NCBI GenBank assembly: GCA_015482705.2
Contig: JADMLA020000024.1
Coordinates: 31,078 to 95,077 of the forward strand
DNA: 64,000 nucleotides
Direction of reading: 5' to 3'
Origin: Prosthecochloris sp.
GTDB taxonomy: Bacteria; Bacteroidota; Chlorobiia; Chlorobiales; Chlorobiaceae
Shown: positions 1 through 8,120 of the stretch, one piece after another
Layout of the letters: every line of letters begins with the position of its first letter
Numbering within the stretch: the stretch's first letter is position 1
The notes under the pieces: generated by a model
Told to the model about the DNA's origin: nothing
Databases searched by the model: none
Seen by the model: only the letters and a program-made list of their open reading frames with translations
Program-made: the position numbers and the translations under genes

Positions 1-1
1 T

Positions 2-76
2 TTTGACGGCAAGCCGGCAGAAAACGCAATACTGGATTTGATGACGAGAGAACCGAAAAGGGAGCTGGAGGAGTAA
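2..76 (+). CDS. gpsA: C-terminal end of NAD(P)H-dependent glycerol-3-phosphate dehydrogenase (partial)
   Basis: An open frame enters from the left edge and stops with TAA at 74-76, giving about 24 residues that begin FDGKPAENAILDLMTRE. The pattern of an FxGK turn, a small-residue helix and LMxRE followed by a charged tail matches the extreme C-terminus of GpsA, which makes sn-glycerol-3-phosphate for phospholipids. Only the tail is present, so the call rests on a short resemblance. The next gene is on the opposite strand and converges on it with a 25-nt gap. Confidence 0.55.
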   Translation, partial: FDGKPAENAILDLMTREPKRELEE

Positions 77-101
77 AGAGACTGCAGGGCGAGACAACTC
101 T

Positions 102-596
102 TTACTGATATTTCTTCGGATACTCGTACCATTCCAGTTTGCCCGAATCCATCATGGTGTGCTGCCACAAAGCTGGTTTCATGTCGATTCTGACAATTCC
201 GCAGGTGACGATATTTTCAAGGTGCTCACCGGAAATGAAGTTTGCGAAGGAGGTCAGTGTCGGATTGTGTCCGAAGAGCATGGCCGAGGAGCAGCTGTCG
301 GGAATTTCCCGGACAATCTGCAGCATTTGATTGATCCCGCCTTCATAGATTTCGATGCGCTGTTCGATCTTTTCATAGGGATACCCCAAAACTTCACAGA
401 ATGTTTCCGCTGTCGTCAACGCACGGTTTGCCGGGCTGGAAATGATGAGGTCGACCTGTACGTTGTTTTCGCGCAGCAGGTTTGCCATGAAAGGCGCTGC
501 TTTTCGCCCGCGTTTATTGAGAGGGCGGTCGAAATCAGCCTGGTATGTATTGTCCCAGCTCGATTTTGCATGCCTGACGAGGTAAAGGGTTTTCAT
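102..596 (-). CDS. sixA: SixA-like histidine phosphatase
   Basis: A 164-residue protein of the histidine phosphatase (phosphoglycerate mutase-like) superfamily. Residues 5-11 carry the RHA signature with the phospho-accepting His9. SSPANRA follows near 53-59 and the second catalytic His lies in FGHNPT near residue 110. The short length and RHAK signature match SixA, which removes phosphate from histidine-phosphotransfer domains. The ATG overlaps the stop of the upstream glycosidase gene (ATGA, 593-596), so the two are probably translationally coupled. The true substrate cannot be read from sequence. Confidence 0.85.
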   Translation of the reverse strand: MKTLYLVRHAKSSWDNTYQADFDRPLNKRGRKAAPFMANLLRENNVQVDLIISSPANRALTTAETFCEVLGYPYEKIEQRIEIYEGGINQMLQIVREIPDSCSSAMLFGHNPTLTSFANFISGEHLENIVTCGIVRIDMKPALWQHTMMDSGKLEWYEYPKKYQ

Positions 597-1714
597 TTGG
601 AAACAGTTACGTATTGTTGCTTCAGTGTCGAAATCCTTTGATAGGAACTGTCTATTCGCGCAGGCGATATTGCCCCGTTTTCGACAAGTGAATGAATGAT
701 CGAGATGGCTTTTTGGGCAATGCCGGGATCATAGCTTGAATTGTTGGCAAAAAGCAGGATGTCGACACCGGCATCGATGGCTTGCAGGATTGCTGTTTCG
801 AGGCTATAGTGGTCTGAAACCGCTTTCATCTGCATGTCATCACTGATCACCGTACCTTTGAACCCGAGTGAGTTACGCAACAGTCCTGTGACGACGGGTT
901 TTGACAATGTTGCCGGAAAAACGCTGTCGAGCCGTGCGTTGTAGACATGTGCTGTCATGACGAGGTCGGTGTAACCATGATCGATGAGCTTTCTGTAAGG
1001 CTCGAGTTCGGTTTTGTTCCAGCTTTCGGTTATGTCGGTGAAGTCCTTGTGGGTATCGGTGGCCGAGCTGCCATGACCGGGAAAATGTTTGAGTGTTGCG
1101 ATGATTTTTTTCGTATGTAGCGCTCTGACTGTTGTGGTAGCCTGCGACGTCACGATCTCCGGATCGGCCGAATAACTTCTTTCCAGAGAGCCGATGACTG
1201 GATTTTCAGCGTTGCTGTCAAGGTCGACCACTGGAGAAAAATTGACGTTGATTCCTGCTTTTTGAAGAGATTCCGCGATATTCAATGCAGCACGGTAGGT
1301 GCTGTCGGGATTGTTGAGCAATCCGAGCTCTTTTGCCGAAGGACTTTCGGGAAACCCGTATTTTGTTTTCAATCTTGCTATTCTGCCGCCTTCCTGGTCG
1401 ACAGCTATGAGCAGAGGTGTTTTCGCCACTTTCTGCAGTTCGTCTGTCAGTTTTTTCAACTGCTGCGGAGAAGTAATGTTTCTTACGGGTGATTTCGACG
1501 GAACGTCGTAATCGAACAGAACTACTCCTCCCAGATTGCGTGCTGTTATATCTTCTTGTAGATTGGGCGCTTCCTGCAGGGTTGTACCCCGAAAGCCAAC
1601 CATGATCATCTGCCCGATTTTCATGGTCAACCGATCCTGAGCAGGCAAGACATCGGCAGAGGCGGCAAGTGTATGCAGGATCAAAAAAGAAACGGCAAGG
1701 ATGCTGTGTTTCAT
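593..1714 (-). CDS. Glycoside hydrolase family 3 beta-N-acetylhexosaminidase (NagZ-like), exported
   Basis: A 373-residue protein with an N-terminal signal peptide (MKHSILAVSF, hydrophobic to about residue 20). The family 3 signature KHFPGHG is at 209-215 and the catalytic Asp is in the ISDDM motif near 290-294. NagZ-type enzymes cleave N-acetylglucosamine from muropeptides. Most are cytosolic, so a signal peptide suggests a periplasmic or lipid-anchored form. The frame is open to 1765, but the start at 1714 is preferred because it begins the signal peptide and avoids overlapping the clpB stop at 1722. It forms an operon with the SixA-like gene. Confidence 0.85.
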   Translation of the reverse strand: MKHSILAVSFLILHTLAASADVLPAQDRLTMKIGQMIMVGFRGTTLQEAPNLQEDITARNLGGVVLFDYDVPSKSPVRNITSPQQLKKLTDELQKVAKTPLLIAVDQEGGRIARLKTKYGFPESPSAKELGLLNNPDSTYRAALNIAESLQKAGINVNFSPVVDLDSNAENPVIGSLERSYSADPEIVTSQATTTVRALHTKKIIATLKHFPGHGSSATDTHKDFTDITESWNKTELEPYRKLIDHGYTDLVMTAHVYNARLDSVFPATLSKPVVTGLLRNSLGFKGTVISDDMQMKAVSDHYSLETAILQAIDAGVDILLFANNSSYDPGIAQKAISIIHSLVENGAISPARIDSSYQRISTLKQQYVTVSK

Positions 1715-1721
1715 GAGTTCT

Positions 1722-3068
1722 TTACAATTCAGCGGATGTCTTGTCAGGACGCTCTGCTTTGACAAGAGAAAGGATTCCGTCTTTGACCGTTACGTTTACG
1801 GAGTCACCTTCCTGAACGGAGCCTTCAAGGATCAGTTCCGAAAGCTTGTTGGTAATATGCCGCTGCATGACCCGCTTGAGCGGCCGAGCGCCGAAAGCGG
1901 GGTCGAAACCAGCATTGGAGAGCCACAATAGCGCATCGTTTTCCAGCGTTAAACCGATGTTCTGGCGAAAGGCGAGTTTTTTTATCAGATTGAACTGTAT
2001 CGTGACGATTTTTTCCAGATCTTCCCTGCTGAGAGGTGTGAAAAGGATGACTTCGTCGATACGGTTGAGAAACTCGGGACGAACCTGCTGTTTGAGGAGC
2101 TGAAAGAGCTTTTCCTGAAGGGTTTCCAATACGGTATCGCGATTTGCACCATCCATCTTTTCCATTTCACTCTGGATGAGCTGCGCACCGATGTTGCTTG
2201 TCATGATGATGATGGTGTTCTTGAAATTCACCGTATGGCCTTTACTGTCGGTCAATCTGCCATCGTCGAGAATCTGTAGCAGGATATTGAACACATCGGG
2301 ATGAGCTTTTTCGATTTCATCGAGCAGAACAACCGAAAATGGTTTTCTCCGCACCGCTTCGGTGAGCTGTCCCCCCTCTTCATAGCCGACATAACCCGGA
2401 GGAGCTCCCACGAGACGGCTGACGGTGTGGGATTCCATGTATTCGCTCATATCGATGCGTATCATCGCATCCTCATCGTCGAAAAGATATTCGGCGAGGG
2501 TTCGGGCAAGCTCCGTTTTACCGACTCCTGTCGGGCCGAGAAAAATAAACGATCCAATCGGTTTTTTTTCATCTCCCATGCCTGCACGTGACCGTTTGAC
2601 CGCTTCGCTGACCGCCTGAACGGCTTTATTCTGGCCGATCACGCGCTTATGCAGTTCTTCGTCGATGTGCAGAAGCTTTTGCCGTTCCGACTGGAGCATC
2701 TTGCTGACCGGTATGCCGGTCCATTTGGATACGATATCCGCAATATCTGTGGCATCGATCTCTTCTTTAATAAGAAGTTCACCAGATGCGCTTTTCTCTT
2801 CGATTTTCCTCTTGTTGTCTTCAATCTCTTTTTCTATCGCTGCGATACGGCCATAGCGTATTTCGGCGACTTTGCCGTAATCGCCGCTTCTTTCGTACTC
2901 TTCCGCCTGGTGTTTGAGGTCTTCCAGTTCAGATTTCAGTTTTCTGGATTCCTGGACAAGACCTTTTTCCGCATCCCAACGTGCTTTGATCCTTCGCTGT
3001 TCTTCATGGAGGTTGGCAAGCTGTTTTTCAATTTCTTCTAATCGTTGTCTGGTATCCGAAGAGTTCAT
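1722..3068 (-). CDS. clpB: Half-length ClpB: middle coiled coil plus second AAA+ module
   Basis: A 448-residue protein against about 860 for full ClpB. Residues 1-95 form the charged M-domain coiled coil. A complete second nucleotide-binding module follows: Walker A GPTGVGKT (178-185), pore loop GYVG (225-228), Walker B VVLLDE (246-251), sensor Asn in TSN (about 291-293) and the C-terminal small domain. The N-domain and first AAA+ module are absent, and the upstream 128 bases lead into the divergent kdsA, so the other half is not adjacent. I recall Chlorobium ClpB being encoded as two half-size genes, which fits. The role would be ATP-driven protein disaggregation with DnaK, probably in complex with a separately encoded N-half. 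Confidence 0.9.
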   Translation of the reverse strand: MNSSDTRQRLEEIEKQLANLHEEQRRIKARWDAEKGLVQESRKLKSELEDLKHQAEEYERSGDYGKVAEIRYGRIAAIEKEIEDNKRKIEEKSASGELLIKEEIDATDIADIVSKWTGIPVSKMLQSERQKLLHIDEELHKRVIGQNKAVQAVSEAVKRSRAGMGDEKKPIGSFIFLGPTGVGKTELARTLAEYLFDDEDAMIRIDMSEYMESHTVSRLVGAPPGYVGYEEGGQLTEAVRRKPFSVVLLDEIEKAHPDVFNILLQILDDGRLTDSKGHTVNFKNTIIIMTSNIGAQLIQSEMEKMDGANRDTVLETLQEKLFQLLKQQVRPEFLNRIDEVILFTPLSREDLEKIVTIQFNLIKKLAFRQNIGLTLENDALLWLSNAGFDPAFGARPLKRVMQRHITNKLSELILEGSVQEGDSVNVTVKDGILSLVKAERPDKTSAEL

Positions 3069-3128
3069 ACTTGCATTTTGATGAGTTATGAAATAATGTG
3101 TTAAGTTGTAAATTTAAAGCTTAAATCG

Positions 3129-3180
3129 AAAAAAACGCAACATCCCGAAAGTATCGTTTTTTTGCTGTCTTCCGGGATGT
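3129..3180. promoter_or_regulatory. Two interlocking inverted repeats between clpB and kdsA
   Basis: Repeat A has 9-bp perfect arms at 3129-3137 (AAAAAAACG) and 3155-3163 (CGTTTTTTT). Repeat B has 12-bp arms with one mismatch at 3140-3151 (ACATCCCGAAAG) and 3169-3180. The 5' arm of B lies in the loop of A, and the 3' arm of A lies in the loop of B, which is an H-type pseudoknot arrangement. Read toward clpB, hairpin B is followed by TGCG and seven Ts, like an attenuator in the clpB leader. It is not a CIRCE element. The regulatory role is inferred. Confidence 0.5.
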
Positions 3181-3196
3181 AATAACGGCTATACAG

Positions 3197-4021
3197 GTGG
3201 AAAAGTTCTCGGTTGGATCAGTTACCATTCCAGATGAAACGTCGCTTTTTTTCATTGCCGGACCATGTCTTATCGAGGGACGGGAGATGGCTTTTGACAT
3301 TGCGTCTACCCTGCAATCGATTCGTGACTCGGAAAACGTTCCGTTTATTTTCAAGGGATCGTTTCGTAAGGCGAACCGATCTTCTGCCGGTTCTTTTACA
3401 GGGATCGGCGATATCGAGGCGCTTGAAATTCTTGGGGAAATCAGAGAGCGTTTCGATATGCCGGTACTTACCGATGTTCATGAAACGCATGAGGTGGAGC
3501 AAGTTGCACACTATGTCGATGTGCTGCAGATTCCTGCATTTCTCTGTCGCCAGTCCGACCTTTTGAAAGCGTCAGGAAACTCGGGTCTCTGCGTCAATAT
3601 AAAGAAGGGACAGTTCATGGCTCCCGAGGATATGGCAATGGCTGCCGATAAAGTCGTCCGGACGGGCAACTCACGTGTGATGCTGACCGAAAGAGGGACG
3701 ACGTTCGGGTACCACAATTTGGTGGTTGATTTTCGGGGTATTCCAAAAATGGGTAAAACCGGCTATCCGGTCATCTATGATGCAACCCACAGTCTTCAGC
3801 TTCCTTCCGCAGGCAAAGATGTTTCCGGGGGTGAACGGGAATATCTGCTTCCGATGGCAAGAGCTGCCGTTGCCGCAGGGGTTGACGGTCTGTTTTTCGA
3901 GGTTCACCCTGATCCTGACAACGCTCTGTCCGATGCAGCCACTCAGCTAGCGCTCAAGGATTTCCCTGCGGTTGTAAAGCAGTTGCAAAAGCTTCATGCT
4001 TGTTTGTCTTGCATGATCTGA
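3197..4021 (+). CDS. kdsA: 3-deoxy-8-phosphooctulonate (KDO-8-P) synthase
   Basis: A 274-residue protein matching the family length. It condenses phosphoenolpyruvate with arabinose-5-phosphate to give KDO-8-phosphate for lipid A core synthesis. The N-terminal IAGPC motif places Cys24 at the metal position, typical of the metal-dependent class. KGSFRKANRSS, TDVHE and FFEVHPDP are family blocks for substrate and metal binding. The start is GTG at 3197. The KdsC-like gene follows 37 nt downstream on the same strand, consistent with a KDO operon. Confidence 0.95.
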   Translation: MEKFSVGSVTIPDETSLFFIAGPCLIEGREMAFDIASTLQSIRDSENVPFIFKGSFRKANRSSAGSFTGIGDIEALEILGEIRERFDMPVLTDVHETHEVEQVAHYVDVLQIPAFLCRQSDLLKASGNSGLCVNIKKGQFMAPEDMAMAADKVVRTGNSRVMLTERGTTFGYHNLVVDFRGIPKMGKTGYPVIYDATHSLQLPSAGKDVSGGEREYLLPMARAAVAAGVDGLFFEVHPDPDNALSDAATQLALKDFPAVVKQLQKLHACLSCMI

Positions 4022-4058
4022 ATGTATTAATTAAGCAAAACATAAAACTCAGAAAACA

Positions 4059-4628
4059 GTGTCAGGTATAAACTACTTTGGGATTCAGCTGTCGTCAGGT
4101 GACGCATCCGAGCGCTTGCAGAATGCATTACGGCAGGTCAAGGCGTTGATTTTCCCTGTCGAAGGTATTTTGACGGGAAGCCAGGTAACGTTCAATGATC
4201 GCGGTGAAGAGATCTGTTCCTGTAATGTGAGGGATGCTCTTGCGATACGTGAAGCAATGCAAAGGGGGCTTCATATTGCTGCGATTTCGGAGCGGTCGAG
4301 TGACGCACAGCGGCATTTGCTCGACCATCTTGGAATAGAGTATGTGTATCTCGATTGTGATCGCAAGGTAGATGCTTACCAGGAATTCAAAACAGGCCTT
4401 GGCCTGGAGGATGAAGAGTGCGCCTATATTGCCGATGATGTTGTCGATATACCTGTCCTTGAAAAAGTCGAGCTTTCCATTACCCCTATTGATGGAATAG
4501 AATACCTTCGCAATCGTGTTTCCTATATTTCTGCCTATGAAGGCGGGAAAGGATGCATCAGGGAGATGATCGAACTGATTCTCCAGGAGCAGGGAAAGTG
4601 GGAGTACAGCGAATACTCGGCCATGTGA
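4059..4628 (+). CDS. KdsC-like HAD protein lacking the catalytic Asp nucleophile
   Basis: A 189-residue protein with the HAD C0-type fold of KDO-8-phosphate phosphatase. Motif I, normally DVDGVLTDG, reads FPVEGILTG (residues 32-40): the nucleophile Asp is Pro33 and the acid/base Asp is Glu35. Later elements persist: AAISERSS (motif II region), Lys103 and IADDVVDIPV (126-130) with the metal-binding Asps. The position after kdsA supports a KdsC origin, but hydrolysis by the usual mechanism looks impossible, so this may be a regulatory or structural pseudoenzyme. The start is GTG. A lone residue change from a sequencing error would not explain both substitutions. Confidence 0.8.
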   Translation: MSGINYFGIQLSSGDASERLQNALRQVKALIFPVEGILTGSQVTFNDRGEEICSCNVRDALAIREAMQRGLHIAAISERSSDAQRHLLDHLGIEYVYLDCDRKVDAYQEFKTGLGLEDEECAYIADDVVDIPVLEKVELSITPIDGIEYLRNRVSYISAYEGGKGCIREMIELILQEQGKWEYSEYSAM

Positions 4629-4679
4629 AGAAACAGCCAGAAGACCTGATTTCGGAATTCAGTAGACGGTGCCAGAGGC

Positions 4680-5471
4680 TTAATTTTCTTTGGAGCGTAT
4701 TTGCGAAATGATTTTCCGGCTTTTTACCGGCGGTTGGTTGTCGCTGTGCATCGAGCAATAGTTCTGTAAAATGTCACATAGCTGCTGACTCTCTTCGGGT
4801 AAAACGTCGAGATCGCTGACCGACAGAATATCGGTTTTGGCGAGTGCGTGCATAAGCAGATACACCGGGATCGGCAACGGCTGTCCGGCTTGGCGTGAGT
4901 GAATCGCCGGAGGTTCGAGCGCGACACCTCCCGGGTCGTAGAAAAGGTAAAGAACGCTGTCGGGTCTCTTCTCGAGCGTCGCCATGATACGATCGCCGGT
5001 CATGACACAATGTTCGATAGACGGCTCAAAACCCATGTTCGAGATAAGCCGGAGGAGAAACCATGCCACGACTGCATCGGTGTTTTTGCAGGTGTTGCAG
5101 AGGCTTTCAATCGTCCGGGCGAGAGCATCGAAGAGGCGGATATTTTTTTCTTCGTTTCCTGTTGTGTTTCTGATTGTTTCAATGATACGATAGATTGCGC
5201 TGAAACGTTCCATGTCCGGTTCTGCGGTCATCGGGCTTCTGATGATCCGAGCTTCGCTGACAAGGTGCAGGTTGCGATTGGTTCCCTTGTACAGCACCAC
5301 TTCGAGAAGGTTGCCGGTGCTGAACAATCCTGAAAGCTTGCTTTTGGGGTTCCTGCCACCTTTGAGAATGACGGAGAGCCTTCCGAAGTCCCTGGTATAA
5401 AGCGTGCATATCGTCGAGGTATCCCTGAACTTTATTTCTTTGAGAACGAAAGCCCTGGTTTTGGTAAGCAC
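4680..5471 (-). CDS. recO: DNA repair protein RecO
   Basis: A 263-residue protein with the RecO N-terminal OB fold (KTRAFVLKEIKFRDTSTICTLYT, residues 4-26 region; GGRNPKSKLSG around 38-48) and a helical C-terminal domain. RecO loads RecA onto SSB-coated single-stranded DNA and anneals strands in the RecFOR pathway. The zinc-ligand cysteine pairs of some RecO proteins are not evident; only isolated cysteines remain. The start codon is GTG. It converges with the KdsC-like gene across 51 nt. Confidence 0.9.
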   Translation of the reverse strand: MLTKTRAFVLKEIKFRDTSTICTLYTRDFGRLSVILKGGRNPKSKLSGLFSTGNLLEVVLYKGTNRNLHLVSEARIIRSPMTAEPDMERFSAIYRIIETIRNTTGNEEKNIRLFDALARTIESLCNTCKNTDAVVAWFLLRLISNMGFEPSIEHCVMTGDRIMATLEKRPDSVLYLFYDPGGVALEPPAIHSRQAGQPLPIPVYLLMHALAKTDILSVSDLDVLPEESQQLCDILQNYCSMHSDNQPPVKSRKIISQIRSKEN

Positions 5472-5646
5472 GGTGCGGATTTTTTTATTCGGTAAAATAA
5501 TTATATATACATCTACCTGGTATTGTCAGGTTCAGATGTGCAGCTCTAGGATACAAAGTATACAAAATAACAGACAGACGGGGGCCTCCATTGGCGTTTT
5601 ACAACAAGGGAAAGGTACCCGAAAATAGATTACGGAGGTAATTACA

Positions 5647-5892
5647 ATGCCAACCTACCAGTATCGTTGTAAAAAGTGCGGATGCGAAAAAGAGATTTTT
5701 CAGAAAATGAGTGATGACGCGGTGACGACATGTCCTGAATGCAATGCTGAAACGTTTGAACGGGTTATCAGTGCAGAAGGAGGGTTTTTGCTGAAAGGCT
5801 CGGGATTCTACAAAACCGATTACAGCGAACAGAGTTGTGAAAGTGCTTCTTCAGGATCATGTCCGACAGGTACTTGCCCCCTTGCCAAATAA
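5647..5892 (+). CDS. FmdB-family zinc ribbon protein
   Basis: An 81-residue protein that begins MPTYQYRCKKCG, with CxxC pairs at Cys8/Cys11 and Cys29/Cys32, the FmdB regulatory-protein zinc ribbon. The glycine-containing stretch FLLKGSGFYKTDY after the ribbon is typical of the family, and the tail is rich in Ser and Cys. A strong Shine-Dalgarno site GGAGG at 5634-5638 sets the start. The molecular role of this widespread family is not established. A hairpin at 5917-5946 follows the stop. Confidence 0.9.
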   Translation: MPTYQYRCKKCGCEKEIFQKMSDDAVTTCPECNAETFERVISAEGGFLLKGSGFYKTDYSEQSCESASSGSCPTGTCPLAK

Positions 5893-5916
5893 ATTCGGGT
5901 TTTCCATATATCGAAC

Positions 5917-5946
5917 AAAAAGCCTTTCCTTACCGGAAGGCTTTTT
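5917..5946 (+). terminator. Rho-independent terminator after the FmdB-like gene
   Basis: A 10-bp perfect stem AAAAAGCCTT / AAGGCTTTTT extended by CC/GG with a one-base bulge, ending in a T-run. It lies 24 nt after the FmdB stop. The A-rich 5' arm means it could also end transcription of the convergent OstA-like gene (5975). Confidence 0.75.
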
Positions 5947-5974
5947 GCATTGTTTTCTTTTTCATTACCCAAAT

Positions 5975-6898
5975 TCAAAATACAGGCTTCTCATCGTAGC
6001 GCAGCCTGAAGCCGGATAGGTCGATTTTTCTACTGCCTCTCAGTTTGTTTGGGTACTGTTTTCCTTCAACGTTGCCGCTTACCGCTATTCTATCAAGTTG
6101 TCCCTCGGCGAACGACATGACTATTCTGTTACCGCTCGAGTAGTTGATCCCTGTCGGTGCTTGGTCTTTGTCATAGGTATGGTAGAGGCTCCGGGCCTGT
6201 GAATCGACTTGTACGCCGGTTACCGTTTCCTGTTCATCGAGCTCGATGAACAGGGTTTTACCGCTCAGCTGGTTGTACAACTGCCTGCTTGGATCGAGAG
6301 TGTCTCTGGCGGCAAGAAATGCTTTGCCGATGACGGTGATTGTTTCAACGTTCTTCTTTCTGTTCAGCTCTTTGAGTTGTACAGCAATGCTGTCTCCGCT
6401 GAGCTGGCGTTCCCCTTGCCATGCAATAGCGTCCTTGTAGATCGATATCTGGTTGCCGGGGTTGTCGATACGCGCTCGCTCGGATTTCGTGATCAGGTCA
6501 TCATCGAGAAGCCGCCCTTTTACATTGTTTTCAAGCTCTGCAATTCCGGTATCTGGATAATAGAGTGCCTTGTCGCAGTATACTTCCAGTTTGCGGTCGG
6601 TCATGAAAATATTGCCGCGTAGCTGAACGATACCGCTTTCAAGAAACTCGGTTGCCTTGTCACAGGAGAGCAACAGGTTTTCCTGAACAAAGACGACATT
6701 GCCGGAAACGGAGCGAACCTCTTCAATCCGTCCGGTTGGAGAACGTTCTTTTCCTCCCTGCAGTTTATCGGCCTGTTGTAAAATAATTTTCTTTTTTTCC
6801 GCATGGGCAGTATTATGATTCATCTTCACGATACTGTCGCTTGCCTGAAACAGCAACAGGTACAGCAGGACGAGCGCAAGTGTTTTGGTTCCCTTCAT
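5975..6898 (-). CDS. OstA/LptA-like periplasmic protein
   Basis: A 307-residue protein with a signal peptide (hydrophobic LALVLLYLLLF, cleavage probably near residue 33). It is built of repeated beta strands of the OstA type: VSGNVVFVQENLLLSCDKA, LRGNIFMTDRKLEVYCDKA and a later SGDSIAVQL. OstA domains form the LPS-binding bridge (LptA) or its LptC partner. At 307 residues it is longer than E. coli LptA (185), so it may hold two OstA units. It diverges from the WecB-like gene across a 56-nt promoter region. Assignment is to the family, not to a specific Lpt component. Confidence 0.75.
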   Translation of the reverse strand: MKGTKTLALVLLYLLLFQASDSIVKMNHNTAHAEKKKIILQQADKLQGGKERSPTGRIEEVRSVSGNVVFVQENLLLSCDKATEFLESGIVQLRGNIFMTDRKLEVYCDKALYYPDTGIAELENNVKGRLLDDDLITKSERARIDNPGNQISIYKDAIAWQGERQLSGDSIAVQLKELNRKKNVETITVIGKAFLAARDTLDPSRQLYNQLSGKTLFIELDEQETVTGVQVDSQARSLYHTYDKDQAPTGINYSSGNRIVMSFAEGQLDRIAVSGNVEGKQYPNKLRGSRKIDLSGFRLRYDEKPVF

Positions 6899-6954
6899 TT
6901 CCTATAGGGATGAATTGATTGACGTGTTTGAACAATGTAAAAAGGATTTCTCTC

Positions 6955-8061
6955 GTGAAAAAGATTCTTTTGGTTGCCGGTGACCGATACGGTTTGTTGA
7001 AGGTTCTCCCTTTATATAAGGCTCTGCATGAGCATGATGGATATGAGGTTCTGTTTGCCGCAGGTTCTCCGCTGCCCCAGGGGGAAAAGTCGGGTGAAGA
7101 TCTTCCGCAGCTTTTCGGGATTTCCGAAACTATCTTTTCAGTCGGGACCGAAGGCATTTCACCAGTTGGTCGAGCGGCTTCGGCAATGACAGCTTTTGAA
7201 AAGCTTTTTGTCGATGAAAAACCTGAAATTGCCGTTATTGGCGGAGACGATGATGTTGCTTTAGCCGCAGCACTCGCTGCTGTAAAACTCAGCCTTCCGG
7301 TTGCATATATCGGTGCGGGTATGCGGGACTATAATCGCAGGTCACCTGGGGAGGTCAACAGGAAGCTCATCGATGCGGTTGCCGATATTCTGTTTGTCAG
7401 TGAGCATAGCGGTGAATACAACCTCATCAATGAAGGCTATGATGAAGACAGGATTTTTTTTGTCGGTGAAATGACCATCGACAGTCTCGCCACCCTCATC
7501 GGGAAGGCTAACAGCTCCAGTGTTACCGGTGATTTCGGTGTCGAGGCAAAGAAATATGTTCTGGTTCTGTTTGACCATGCGGCTGGACTTGACGATATCG
7601 GTGTTCTCAAGAAAATGGTCCGGGTGGTAAAGGCCATTGCCGAAAATCATCATGTGTTGATGCTGGTCGATTCAGATGTTGGAACCGTTTTACGGGAACA
7701 TGAAATGGAACCTGCCTTTACGTCGCTGCCAGGGGTTCAGGTCATACAGTTTCCCGGGTATGTCGAACTGCTGCGGCTGGTCAAGGATGCTTTGTTTGTG
7801 TTGACCGATTCATTGTCCGCCCAAGCCGAATCGACGGTCATGAAGGTTCCGTGCTTGACGATGCTTGACGATACTTCCAGTCCTGCAACTATCGAGGTCG
7901 GCACCAATGTTCTTGTCGGAGACAGGGAAGAGGATATTCTTCGAGGCATTGGCGATGCTGTGGAGGGAAATTTAAAACACAGGGCTAAAATTCCGGAAAA
8001 ATGGGATGGCGCCGTAAGCCAGCGTATTGTCGATGTATTGGATCGGCTTTTCAGGGAATGA
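6955..8061 (+). CDS. Divergent UDP-GlcNAc 2-epimerase-like protein (WecB family fold)
   Basis: A 369-residue GT-B-fold protein aligning along its length with WecB-type epimerases. Several signature positions differ: the EAGLR block reads GAGMR, PEEANR reads PGEVNR, GHRRENFG reads FDHAAGLDD, and the SDSGG UDP-binding block reads TDSLSA. The usual catalytic Glu in EAG is therefore Gly. It may be inactive, act on another nucleotide sugar, or be a GT-B glycosyltransferase-like relative. The GTG at 6955 is chosen because AAGGA lies 9 nt upstream; an in-frame TTG at 6919 is less likely. Confidence 0.7.
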   Translation: MKKILLVAGDRYGLLKVLPLYKALHEHDGYEVLFAAGSPLPQGEKSGEDLPQLFGISETIFSVGTEGISPVGRAASAMTAFEKLFVDEKPEIAVIGGDDDVALAAALAAVKLSLPVAYIGAGMRDYNRRSPGEVNRKLIDAVADILFVSEHSGEYNLINEGYDEDRIFFVGEMTIDSLATLIGKANSSSVTGDFGVEAKKYVLVLFDHAAGLDDIGVLKKMVRVVKAIAENHHVLMLVDSDVGTVLREHEMEPAFTSLPGVQVIQFPGYVELLRLVKDALFVLTDSLSAQAESTVMKVPCLTMLDDTSSPATIEVGTNVLVGDREEDILRGIGDAVEGNLKHRAKIPEKWDGAVSQRIVDVLDRLFRE

Positions 8062-8120
8062 TCGTGGCAATAGTGCCGGTACGGGGGCTCGTGAACAGGT
8101 GAAAAATGTTTCTTCAATAT

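Noticed and set aside
159..641. Long plus-strand open frame opposite the SixA-like gene
   Set aside because: It is the antisense shadow of a protein with clear histidine phosphatase motifs and has no motif of its own.
3069..3196. CIRCE heat-shock operator before clpB
   Set aside because: The inverted repeats found do not match TTAGCACTC-N9-GAGTGCTAA.
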